Shown: positions 10,271 to 18,951 of the stretch, one piece after another
Numbering within the stretch: position 1 is the stretch's first letter
Layout: every line of letters starts with the position of its first letter
From: Candidatus Tayloriibacteriota bacterium
GTDB lineage: Bacteria; Patescibacteriota; Minisyncoccia; Phycocordibacterales; PALSA-1337
DNA length: 61,352 nucleotides
Assembly (NCBI GenBank): GCA_943354385.1
Contig: CALRBR010000005.1
Span: forward strand, 1-61,352
Direction of reading: 5' to 3'
Program-made: the position numbers and the translations under genes
The notes under the pieces: model-generated
The model's input: only the letters and a program-made list of their open reading frames with translations
Database searches by the model: none
What the model was told of the DNA's origin: nothing

Positions 10271-10397
10271 TTAAAAAGCTAACTTCGGAAGTTATCCTTT
10301 TAAACTGGCTCTACATAGCCATTCAAAAAAACAAGGTTCGACCTAGTTTTTTTGTTAATTAAAAATAAAAAACAGGTGGCTTTCCCTGTTGCTTGAG

Positions 10398-11243
10398 TTA
10401 CCTACCCAATTTGACTGCCACCGCCCGTGAGAAACCATTGGTGTAGGGAGTGCCGACCTCTTTCAGTCGTTCCTCCACAGCTCTCACCGATGGAGCCAAA
10501 AAAGTATCCATCAGCACATACAGCAGGCCATCGCTTCCCAAGAAACCTGTTCCGCTCTCACCAGGAATTGGCTTATAGTCAAACACCAAAAAGGTCTGAG
10601 CCATCACTGTCTTGGGGTTATCTATCACCAAAAGCAGTGGCTGATACATTTTATTTTTGACTAGCGAGGTCAAAACAAGGTTGGTGTCCGAGAGCCTAGC
10701 AAACTGCGACAAAGGTTCCCGACGTCTTGGTAGACTGGAAAATGAGCTTACTGGCCTAGCAGGACCCCGCACGGCAACAGCCACATCAACCTCACCGTCC
10801 TGATCAATACTCTTGTCTCGAGTCATTTGATGAGAATTAAAGACTTTTTCAACACCATACAGTAGCCAATTTTTTTCCCCCACCTTTCGGTAGAAAAATA
10901 GATTGGTGTTACGATTTGAATTGAAGATATGACCTGAGGTAATGATATACTCCTTGATAACCCCTTTGTTATTCTGGAGATACATCGTGCCTGTGCCACA
11001 CCAATCCAGTCGATTGCTTGAACATGAGTATAAATGAACGGGTGTCAAACGTTCGGATGCTTTCTCTGTAGCAACCGTTTTCAGTAAGCCTTGATACTCA
11101 GGGCTAGCCGAAATGATTGCATTTGACACCACTGTTTGTCCAACAAGTTGTCCGTAGGTGTAGCGCACCTGCGAGCTAGAATCGGCAATCCCCAAGAGGA
11201 GGCCGAGCGTGACCGATAAAACCAGACTCAGTGTGGTTTTCAT
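10398..11243 (-). CDS. Secreted trypsin-like serine protease (divergent)
   Basis: Signal peptide MKTTLSLVLSVTLGLLLG; YIITSGHIF (His), DVAVAV (Asp), PGESGTGFL (Ser). Confidence 0.6.
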   Translation of the reverse strand: MKTTLSLVLSVTLGLLLGIADSSSQVRYTYGQLVGQTVVSNAIISASPEYQGLLKTVATEKASERLTPVHLYSCSSNRLDWCGTGTMYLQNNKGVIKEYIITSGHIFNSNRNTNLFFYRKVGEKNWLLYGVEKVFNSHQMTRDKSIDQDGEVDVAVAVRGPARPVSSFSSLPRRREPLSQFARLSDTNLVLTSLVKNKMYQPLLLVIDNPKTVMAQTFLVFDYKPIPGESGTGFLGSDGLLYVLMDTFLAPSVRAVEERLKEVGTPYTNGFSRAVAVKLGR

Positions 11244-11354
11244 AAGTTTGAACTGCGATTGTTTGTGGAAGAACGTCGAAATATATAGTACTTTACATAG
11301 ATTACTATTGTCAAATAAACAAAACAACCGGGCATTCCCGGTCGTTTTGTTTAT

Positions 11355-11495
11355 TTATTTATTTTTACCTTTCTTACTCTTTTTTGCTTTCTGCGCTGAC
11401 AGTCTCGCATTCTTTATCGCTTTACGCTTGGTGGTCTTTCTTGAACGTGTTGTCCGAGCCTTGCCTCTTATATCATGTGCATTTCTATATGCCAT
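11355..11495 (-). CDS. Lys/Arg-rich 46-aa protein (MAYRNAHDIRGKARTTRSRKTTKRKAIKNARLSAQKAKKSKKGKNK)
   Basis: Manual translation; absent from supplied track because short. Confidence 0.5.
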   Translation of the reverse strand: MAYRNAHDIRGKARTTRSRKTTKRKAIKNARLSAQKAKKSKKGKNK

Positions 11496-11524
11496 TTTAT
11501 TTTTTATATTAAATTAATTAAAAA

Positions 11525-11584
11525 CTACTTCGCTTTCTTTTTTTTCTTCTTGTCCTTCTGCTGTGCATTATTTCCTTTAGCCAT
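11525..11584 (-). CDS. Lys-rich 19-aa microprotein (MAKGNNAQQKDKKKKKKAK)
   Basis: Manual translation; adjacent to and co-directional with the previous one. Confidence 0.35.
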   Translation of the reverse strand: MAKGNNAQQKDKKKKKKAK

Positions 11585-11671
11585 ATATTTATTTTAAAAG
11601 ATATTAATTGGTAATGTATTAAGTATACAAGGGAATATAGAAAATAGATACCCGCCCAAAAAAATATTTAG

Positions 11672-11851
11672 CTATTTATTGGTAAAGAAAAGTATGATTA
11701 CAAAGATTACTACAAAACAAACGAAGAAGACTACAGTTTTGGAAAATGTGGCCAATGCTTCTTTTTGTCGCTTCTCAATCAAAAGCAGTACGGGTTCATA
11801 AAAGAACAAAAACGCCATCACCGTTACAGACAAAACTAGCAAGCTCAGCAT
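11672..11851 (-). CDS. Small (59 aa) two-TM membrane protein
   Basis: MLSLLVLSVTVMAFLFFYEPVLLLIEKRQKEALATFSKTVVFFVCFVVIFVIILFFTNK*. Confidence 0.5.
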   Translation of the reverse strand: MLSLLVLSVTVMAFLFFYEPVLLLIEKRQKEALATFSKTVVFFVCFVVIFVIILFFTNK

Positions 11852-11991
11852 CCTTGTCGGAATGATTATGTTTGGTTATGGAATAGCGGGGCCTAAGGTA
11901 GTTATCTACGCAAGAACGGTTATTGCTAAACATAGTAAATATGAACTCAAAATCGATGCACCCCAGCTAGTTAAAAATAATAAATCTTAAT

Positions 11992-12867
11992 TTAGCAAGG
12001 ACAGTCCTTGTTAATACTTATTTCCCCATAAACACCTTTAACCAAGCCGAGATCTTTTCCACTTTTAGTCAACAGCTCGATATTTTTATCTTCGAGTGCT
12101 GTTAATATCTTGTGACTGTGTATGTCATCTGGAATCTTTTCTGTATACAGTTTTTTAAATGAAGCAAAGTCTTTTATAAAACACCCACCACCTGCACCCC
12201 GACCGCTTTTGTGTATTGGCTCGGAATATTGACTTGCTACAAACGGATCTGCAATTAGCGCCTGCCTGATCACAGACCAATCGCATCCGATCGTACGAGT
12301 AAAATCATACATCATATTGAAAAACATAATTTGGACATAACCACTCACGTTGTGGGTATATTTGATCATCTCTGCCTCCGTACTCGTACAGACAAGTTGA
12401 AATGGAGCATGGGGCAAAACAGATATAAGTTTATCAGATGCTGTGCGATGTCGCGGAGTGTCTAAAGACAAACCAATAATGTTCGAGAAAGGATAGGCGC
12501 TATCGTATTCTGCGGTTGCCTCACTCAAAAACTCTGGCTAATATATAATAGTCAAGATAGAATATTTTTCTTGAAATTGCGTTGTAGTCCCCGGCAACAC
12601 AGTTGACTTAATGACTGCGATTTTACCCCTACCAACAAGTGTCAATGCCTCCTCAACGATGTGGCCGTCAAAACCCTCTAGCGTAGTTGGTGTTGGGACA
12701 GCAATAAACACGATATCACAATCTTTAATTTTTTCTTTATTTTCTAGATATGGTTTTTCAAGAGAATATCTCACTGTATGAAATCCACGCTTTTCAAAAT
12801 CGTTTGCGTAATTCTTGCCAATCCATCCTTGACCGACAAATCCAATGAGTTGTTTTGATTGTGACAT
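11992..12867 (-). pseudogene. UDP-glucose/NDP-sugar dehydrogenase-like gene interrupted by one in-frame TAG (12538-12540)
   Basis: N-part IGFVGQGWIGKNYANDFEKRG...AVPTPT...KSTVLPGTT; C-part PEFLSEATAEYD...EAEMIKYTHNVSGYVQIMFFN...GGGCFIKD; same frame on both sides of TAG. Confidence 0.8.
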
Positions 12868-12899
12868 ATGTGTTAGTTGTGTTTATAAAAATCAATCGT

Positions 12900-12985
12900 C
12901 TATGTAAGCCGATCATCAAAACCTACCAATGACTTATAGTTTAAAAACTTTTTTGTTTTGGATATGTCAGCCAGAGGGATAAAGG
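12900..12985 (-). pseudogene. 3' remnant of a nucleotide-sugar epimerase
   Basis: Manual translation IPLADISKTKKFLNYKSLVGFDDRLT* resembles the C-terminus of NAD-dependent sugar epimerases. Confidence 0.55.
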
Positions 12986-13031
12986 ATAAATAATAAAGGG
13001 ACCAGTCCCCATTCTCCATTTATCATTTATC

Positions 13032-13217
13032 TTATTTAACATGAAAGGCTTCAGATTTGAAATTCTCATGTAAGCCGTCTACACAATTACATTTCACTAA
13101 TTGGTGATTGTGATTTGCACAATCCGGCGCTTGGCAGGTGCCAGGAGTTTTTGACACTCCCCTACAGCCTCCGACACAGACATAATGAATTTCTTTTTGT
13201 TTTTCTTCTGTACTCAT
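13032..13217 (-). CDS. Small Cys/His-rich protein, putative metal binding
   Basis: CVGGCRGVSKTPGTCQAPDCANHNHQLVKCNC. Confidence 0.6.
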   Translation of the reverse strand: MSTEEKQKEIHYVCVGGCRGVSKTPGTCQAPDCANHNHQLVKCNCVDGLHENFKSEAFHVK

Positions 13218-13440
13218 ATTTTTATTATAACATATTTATTGGCTGTCCGAGTACTAGCAATAACGGTTCTTGATAGCTACTCATTTATACCAGCGACTAA
13301 ATTTTCGTCACCGCTCAAATTTGTCTGGGCACCACCTCATATTTTTATTTGCTAATAAAAATTGGCTCCAGCGTTCGATTCCAAGCGAAAGTGGTACCCA
13401 CCACTTTCTTCCCTCAATAAAAATATCTTCGATATTTTGG

Positions 13441-13511
13441 CTGCGGGACTTGGACTCGAACCAAGATGAATCGCTTCAGAGGCGACTATCCTACCATTAG
13501 ATGATCCCGCA
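13441..13511 (-). tRNA. tRNA-Gln (anticodon CTG)
   Basis: TGCGGGA/TCCCGCA acceptor; anticodon arm GTCGC-CTCTGAA-GCGAT; GGTTCGAGTCC T-arm. Confidence 0.9.
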
Positions 13512-13756
13512 ATGTATTAAACTGTAAATCTGCTTATCTACTCTATCTATAATATCACGCTCGTAGCGGTACTTGCTGTTTACAAATCAATCGGAGTACC
13601 TCTTGAGTAAACAGGTTGCCTACCTTTAGCCGATCCGGCAATATTTATACATTAACTAACCTTACTAAAGTACCAGAAAAAGGGCTTTTAATCAAGAAAA
13701 AATCCTCCACCTTGACTACAAGGCACCTCCTTTTCTAAAGGAGGAATAAGAAGTGA

Positions 13757-15424
13757 CTATTTCTTCTTTGTAACACGTTCTTTCGAAGCCCTCACAAATG
13801 CACTGAAAAGCGGGTGGGGGTTTAGAGGGCGGGCTTGGAGCTCGGGGTGAAATTGTGAACCAACGAAGAACGGGTGTTTGGTAGTCGGTAACTCAGCTAT
13901 TTCACACAGCGCGCCATTTGGAGAAAGGCCAGAAAAAACCAGTCCTGCCTTAGAAAGCACCTCGACATAGACAGGGTTTACTTCATATCTATGTCGATGA
14001 CGCTCTTTGATAAGCTCCTTGCCGTACGCCTCGCGAGCAATACTTCCCTCTTTGAGCAAAGCGAGATATGAGCCGAGACGCATTGAGGCACCGAAATTAC
14101 CCTCTGTGAGCTTCTTTTTCTGATCGGGCATAATGTCAATGATAGGATTCTTTGTCTTTGGGTCTATTTCGGTCGTCGTCGCATCTTTGAGACCGAGCAC
14201 ATTGCGAGCATACTCTACTACCATGAGTTGCATACCGTAACAGAGGCCGAGATATGGAATCTTTTTCTCTCGAGCAAATTTGATCGCCTTGATCACCCCC
14301 TCGATACCCGATGTACCAAAACCACCAGGCACGATAATCCCAGCGTACTCGGCAAGCGACTCTATTTTCAGCTCCCCAGTCTCAAACTTTTTGGAATTGA
14401 TCCAAGTGAGTGACGCCTTTACCTCAGCCTCATAGCAAGAATATTTTGTTGCCTCAATCACAGAAAGATATGCGTCTGAAAGTACAAAATCTCCCGTGTC
14501 AAAATATTTACCGACAACCGCAATCTTGAGCTCGTCTTTTGATGATTTCGTCCGAGATACAAACGCTCGCCATGGAGCCAGGCCGTCGTGCTTGGCTTTG
14601 GTATTTGGCCTGAGTTTCAGTGCTTTCAAAAGTTGCTCGCCGAGCTTATCTCGCTCAAAGTTTATCGGCACATCATACACACTCTCGATGTCTGGAGCTG
14701 AAATGACATGCTCAGGGCGAATGTTACACATAAGGGCAATCTTCTCCTTGCGTTTGTGGTCGAGCGGGAGTGTACTGCGGGCGACAATAAAGTCTGGCTG
14801 AATACCGTAACCGTTGAGCTGATGCACGGCATTTTGGGTCGGACGGGTTTTCATTTCACCGAGAGTTCCTGGCACAGGTAGGTATGAGACCATCACAAAA
14901 AGCACATCGTCTGGATGCTTTATCTTGAGAATTCTCGCGGCTTCCATAAAAAGGACATTTTGGTAGTCGCCGATAGTACCGCCGATTTCCACCACCGTGA
15001 CATTTGAGCCGTGCCGATGGACTGCCTTTTTGATACGATTCAAAATCTCCTCGGTAATATAGTACACTGGCTCTACACATTTACCACCGTAACCGAGAGC
15101 TCGCTCACGGTCGATCACTGCTTTGTAGACCATACCACTCGTCATATAGTCCTCAGGTGAAAGGTCGAGGTCGAGGAAGCGCTCGTAGTTACCCATGTCC
15201 TGATCGGTCTCTAGGCCAGAGTTGAGAACAAAGACTTCCCCATGCTCGGTAGGATTCATCGTGCCTGCATCGACATTCAGATACGGGTCAATTTTGATAG
15301 GATTTACCTTGTAGCCCTTGGCCTGGATGATTTTAGCGATAGAAGCTGTGGCAATACCTTTGCCCACCCCAGACATTACTCCCCCCACCACGAAGATATA
15401 TTTATGATTGTCTTTTTTAGGCAT
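13757..15424 (-). CDS. pyrG: CTP synthase
   Basis: KYIFVVGGVMSGVGKGIATASIAKIIQAKGYKVNPIKIDPYLNVDAGTMNP; glutaminase GLCYGMQLMVVEYARNV. Confidence 0.98.
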   Translation of the reverse strand: MPKKDNHKYIFVVGGVMSGVGKGIATASIAKIIQAKGYKVNPIKIDPYLNVDAGTMNPTEHGEVFVLNSGLETDQDMGNYERFLDLDLSPEDYMTSGMVYKAVIDRERALGYGGKCVEPVYYITEEILNRIKKAVHRHGSNVTVVEIGGTIGDYQNVLFMEAARILKIKHPDDVLFVMVSYLPVPGTLGEMKTRPTQNAVHQLNGYGIQPDFIVARSTLPLDHKRKEKIALMCNIRPEHVISAPDIESVYDVPINFERDKLGEQLLKALKLRPNTKAKHDGLAPWRAFVSRTKSSKDELKIAVVGKYFDTGDFVLSDAYLSVIEATKYSCYEAEVKASLTWINSKKFETGELKIESLAEYAGIIVPGGFGTSGIEGVIKAIKFAREKKIPYLGLCYGMQLMVVEYARNVLGLKDATTTEIDPKTKNPIIDIMPDQKKKLTEGNFGASMRLGSYLALLKEGSIAREAYGKELIKERHRHRYEVNPVYVEVLSKAGLVFSGLSPNGALCEIAELPTTKHPFFVGSQFHPELQARPLNPHPLFSAFVRASKERVTKKK

Positions 15425-15464
15425 GGATAAGTAAATTTGATTAGTTTATTGTAATTGCGGATAA

Positions 15465-15505
15465 ATCCCCGACGACTTGTCGCGGGGATGAATCCGCAAG
15501 AATGA
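15465..15505. other. Hairpin upstream of pyrG
   Basis: gcggat-aa-atccccg...cggggat-ga-atccgc. Confidence 0.5.
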
Positions 15506-15514
15506 AGATGAGGT

Positions 15515-15660
15515 CGGCGGAGACGGCACCTATACAACAAGGTTTACCCTGGTGTCTCGCCTAATACCTAGCCGAGGTATTCCGAGGAAATAGTAGGCTC
15601 ACGGGGATAGGAAGAGACTAAACCTTATAGGACGTGCGTATTTGCGATACATTTCATGGC
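15515..15660. ncRNA. Putative structured RNA in the ftsX-pyrG intergenic region
   Basis: Nested complementary segments: gcac/gtgc, cctat/atagg, aaggttta/taaacctt, gtctc/gagac, gcct/aggc, aatacct/aggtatt. Confidence 0.45.
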
Positions 15661-15821
15661 ACAAGCAAGCAACAAGCCTACCACATGTTAAATATGATAA
15701 ACAAAATACCGAGCTTACTACAAAGAAGTGCGTCAAACGCGTATGTCCTATCTATTGTATCAGGAAAAAGGGAGCAGTCTAGTTGCTCAAAACGAGAAGA
15801 GGTGTCGTAGAAAAAAACAAA

Positions 15822-16748
15822 CTAAACCTTCAAATACCGTCGCACAGCCAAATAGCTAGAAACTGCTCCTAGAATAATTCCTGACCCAGCAATAATAAGA
15901 AAAATTTGGCCAAAATTATTGCCGTAGTAGCTCACCAAATCCAAACCTGGAGAAAAGCTTGCAAGCAACTTGTTTACATAATATACAATTGGATAAAAGA
16001 CGATGAGTGTAACCAGAGCCGAAATAATACCGTACATCAATCCACTCACTACAAATGGCCATCGGATATAGCGGTTGCTCGCGCCGACAAGCCTCATCAC
16101 AGAAATCTCATCGCGAGAAGTAAAAATGACAATACGGATAGTATTAAATGTAATGATAATAGAAATAAGTACAAAGAAAATAATTAGCCCTAGACCGAGA
16201 CGATTTGCTGAATCGACTATTTTACTAAGTCGGTCAATAATCTGCTTATTTTTATGGAAATTAATACTTTCAACGATAGTAGAGCCGTCTTTTGAAAGTG
16301 CGTTTTTACTCTCGAGAAACTTGGCGATGCTATCGTACTGGGATGGCTCCTTGGCCTTGATATTGAGAACGGCACCTAGCGGATTTTCACTGAGCTCTTC
16401 GAGGCCCTGGAGAGTCGGCTCGTCATCCTGATGTTTGAGCTTGAAATTTTTCAAAGCCTCATCTCGAGAGACGTACTCTGTGCGAGCGACTTGCTCGAGA
16501 CTCTCGATAGTTTTTTTCAAAGCAAGAATATCTTTCTCTAATGAATTGGTCGTAAAGTACACATTAATGTCTACTTTATCTTTTACCTGACCTAGGTATG
16601 AATTACTGAGCAAACTAAGGAAGATAAGAGAAGTGAATACAAAAAGTGTCATCGTCACAACCAGAATCGACGAGAAAGACACGAAGCCATTACGCCAAAA
16701 GTTAATGAAACCTGCCTTGATTACTCTTTTTATGCTTAACCAAATCAT
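15822..16748 (-). CDS. ftsX: Cell division protein FtsX (permease)
   Basis: FtsX topology, INVYFTTNS / EYVSRDEAL motifs; adjacent to ftsE. Confidence 0.92.
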   Translation of the reverse strand: MIWLSIKRVIKAGFINFWRNGFVSFSSILVVTMTLFVFTSLIFLSLLSNSYLGQVKDKVDINVYFTTNSLEKDILALKKTIESLEQVARTEYVSRDEALKNFKLKHQDDEPTLQGLEELSENPLGAVLNIKAKEPSQYDSIAKFLESKNALSKDGSTIVESINFHKNKQIIDRLSKIVDSANRLGLGLIIFFVLISIIITFNTIRIVIFTSRDEISVMRLVGASNRYIRWPFVVSGLMYGIISALVTLIVFYPIVYYVNKLLASFSPGLDLVSYYGNNFGQIFLIIAGSGIILGAVSSYLAVRRYLKV

Positions 16749-16865
16749 ATTTTTTTTAGAATTTTGAAAATCTGTTAGAAACTTTTATACTCGATACTTA
16801 AGACTTTTGACTAGTATAGTATACTACCTTTCTCTGTTTTTGTAATAAGTACTTTCGATTTTTGA

Positions 16866-17546
16866 CTACAGCACATACTTGCCATTTTTGTCGTCTCGGG
16901 TAATCTTGCCGTTTTCCATCGTAATCACTCGCCCACCGAGGGCATCGATCACTCCTTTATTGTGTGTGGTGATGATAACTGTCGTGCCAAGGTCATTTAT
17001 TTTCTTTAGGATACGAATGATTTCGTGGGTGTTGGTCGGGTCTAGATTACCAGTCGGCTCGTCGGCGATAATGAGATCTGGCTGGTTTACAATCGCTCTT
17101 GCAATGGCGACACGCTGTTTTTCACCACCAGAAAGCTCATGTGGGAAACTCCAAATCTTTTTACCGAGATCTACGAGCTCGAGCACATGAGGTACATCGG
17201 CCTGGATCTCTTCGTCTGTTCGTCCCGCCGCCTCCATAGCAAAAGCTATATTTTCATAGGCGGTCTTGTTGGGCAATAATCTATAGTCCTGAAAAACTGT
17301 ACCGATACGGCGACGGAGGGTGTTTATTTTACTTTTTTTGAGCTTGTGGATGTTAGTAGACTCAAAGAAAACCGAACCTTTGGTGGGTTTCTCTTCTGCA
17401 AGAAGCATTTTTAGCAAAGTTGTCTTGCCTGCACCAGAATGGCCGACAATTGAGACGAATTCCTTTGCTTCTATGGTAAAAGAGATGTCGATTAGTGCCT
17501 TTGAATTATCTGCATACGTCTTCGATACTTTATCGTAGTAAATCAT
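16866..17546 (-). CDS. ftsE: Cell division ATP-binding protein FtsE
   Basis: Walker A GHSGAGKTTLLK, LSGGEKQRVAIARA, VFQDYRLLPNKTAYENIAFAME. Confidence 0.95.
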   Translation of the reverse strand: MIYYDKVSKTYADNSKALIDISFTIEAKEFVSIVGHSGAGKTTLLKMLLAEEKPTKGSVFFESTNIHKLKKSKINTLRRRIGTVFQDYRLLPNKTAYENIAFAMEAAGRTDEEIQADVPHVLELVDLGKKIWSFPHELSGGEKQRVAIARAIVNQPDLIIADEPTGNLDPTNTHEIIRILKKINDLGTTVIITTHNKGVIDALGGRVITMENGKITRDDKNGKYVL

Positions 17547-17582
17547 TATCTTTTATTATACTCCGTATCAAGGAAAAATTCT

Positions 17583-17685
17583 ATAGGCGTCGATTTATAT
17601 CCCGTTTTACAAAGAGCGAAGCGACTATATAAAACGAGGACACCGAAGTATTCTCTTCGGTGAAGGCCAATTAGACGCCAAAGGC
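17583..17685 (-). ncRNA. Putative three-way-junction RNA upstream of ftsE
   Basis: ggcgtc...gacgcc closing stem enclosing caccgaag/cttcggtg and cgtttta/taaaacg hairpins. Confidence 0.4.
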
Positions 17686-17802
17686 GACAAAACGATACAT
17701 GTCCCCCGGAATTTTCAGTAGAAAATTCCGGGGGACGAGCTTCCTCTTCCCCAAAATATACTTTTTGGCTGTTTTTATAAAACGTCTCTGTAAAGCCCTA
17801 CT

Positions 17803-17831
17803 AAACGGCTCATTAGCTTAATGAGCCGTTT
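17803..17831. terminator. GGCTC-family palindrome / terminator downstream of prfB
   Basis: aaacggctcatta-gct-taatgagccgttt. Confidence 0.7.
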
Positions 17832-17850
17832 AAATCTTCGTCTTTTTGAC

Positions 17851-18723
17851 CTAATTCAAACTCTTCTCCGCTTCAATAAAAAGATCCAAATCCCCCCCAA
17901 ACACATCGTCTATTTTGCTAGTCTCAGCATCTGTCCGATGGTCTTTGACCATCTTGTAAGGATGTGTCACGTAGGAACGGATCTGATTGCCCCACTCCAC
18001 TGATGTGGTCTTGCTGATATACATACCTTTTTCTTTGGCAATCCTTTCATCATCTCTCATACGGTATATTTTAGCCGATAGGATGGCGAGGGCTTTCTCT
18101 TTGTTTTGCCCCTGACTACGTTCCGAGGTCACGTGTACTGAAAGCTTAGTCGGTAGATGCACTATACGCACAGCAGTCTCCCGCTTGTTTACATTTTGCC
18201 CCCCTGGACCGCCAGATTTTGCTGTCGTCACTTCGAGCTCATCTGGTGGAATGTCTACCTCTGTCACTTTTTCAAATTTAGGGATCACCTCCACCATCGA
18301 GAAAGACGTATGGCGAAGCTTCTTGGCATTAAATGGCGAGATGCGTACAAGGCGGTGTACACCTGACTCATTTTTGAGTGTACCGTACACATTTTTCCCC
18401 GCTATCTCAAAAGTGATGTTTCGGAAACCACCATGGTCATTTTCGTTGCTATGAATGACCGACATACCCCACCCCATACGATCAATATACTTTTGATACA
18501 TTTTAAAAAGAATAGCAGAAAAATCTTCGGCGTCGTCTCCGCCGGCGCCAGAAAAAATAGTGATAATCGCGTCACCCTTGTCGTATTTTCCTCCCCCTTC
18601 TATCTCGGCCTTGAGGTCGGCAATATCCTTTAGGATCGACTGCGCCCGATTTTTGTCGGCCCAAAAATCGGGCTCCTGGAGGCTGGCTTCGAGCTCCGCA
18701 AGTTTTTGTTTCTTATCTTCCAT
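17851..18723 (-). CDS. prfB: Peptide chain release factor 2, shortened N-terminal domain
   Basis: SGGPGGQNVNKRETAVRI (GGQ), RISPFNAKKLRHTSF (SPF); start at MEDKKQ, 290 aa. Confidence 0.9.
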   Translation of the reverse strand: MEDKKQKLAELEASLQEPDFWADKNRAQSILKDIADLKAEIEGGGKYDKGDAIITIFSGAGGDDAEDFSAILFKMYQKYIDRMGWGMSVIHSNENDHGGFRNITFEIAGKNVYGTLKNESGVHRLVRISPFNAKKLRHTSFSMVEVIPKFEKVTEVDIPPDELEVTTAKSGGPGGQNVNKRETAVRIVHLPTKLSVHVTSERSQGQNKEKALAILSAKIYRMRDDERIAKEKGMYISKTTSVEWGNQIRSYVTHPYKMVKDHRTDAETSKIDDVFGGDLDLFIEAEKSLN

Positions 18724-18785
18724 AAAGCTACTATAGCATGCAGAATGATGGAGAAAAAGTGTCAGGAAATTACATAGAAAAATTC

Positions 18786-18905
18786 GCCCTGAATCCATTT
18801 GGTCAGGGCGATAAGAACGATTGCCACGGATGTGCTGAGAGGTGCGCCATGCCGATTTCTCGACAAGCTGGCTGCTGTTAGCCAGTCTCCCTACCCACAC
18901 CCGTG
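18786..18905 (-). ncRNA. Putative structured RNA / leader with terminator upstream of prfB
   Basis: Hand-folded: CACGGGUGUG..GGGAG/CUCUC..CACAUCCGUG, hairpins CUGGCU-AACAGC-AGCCAG and UGUCGA-GAAA-UCGGCA, then GCCCUGA..UCAGGGC-GAAUUUUU. Confidence 0.5.
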
Positions 18906-18951
18906 ACCCCTTAAGTATAGAAAAATAGATCTGCGAAAGCAACCTCGAAAA

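Noticed and set aside
18786-18905. SRP (4.5S) RNA or RNase P RNA
   Set aside because: No GGAAG/GGUCAGG...AGCAGCC SRP core and no GAGGAAAGUCC / ACAGAA RNase P signature could be found; left as unclassified structured RNA.
18724-18942. N-terminal extension of prfB to 18942
   Set aside because: The extension translates a region that folds as RNA and carries a terminator; RF2-like sequence begins at MEDKKQ (18723).
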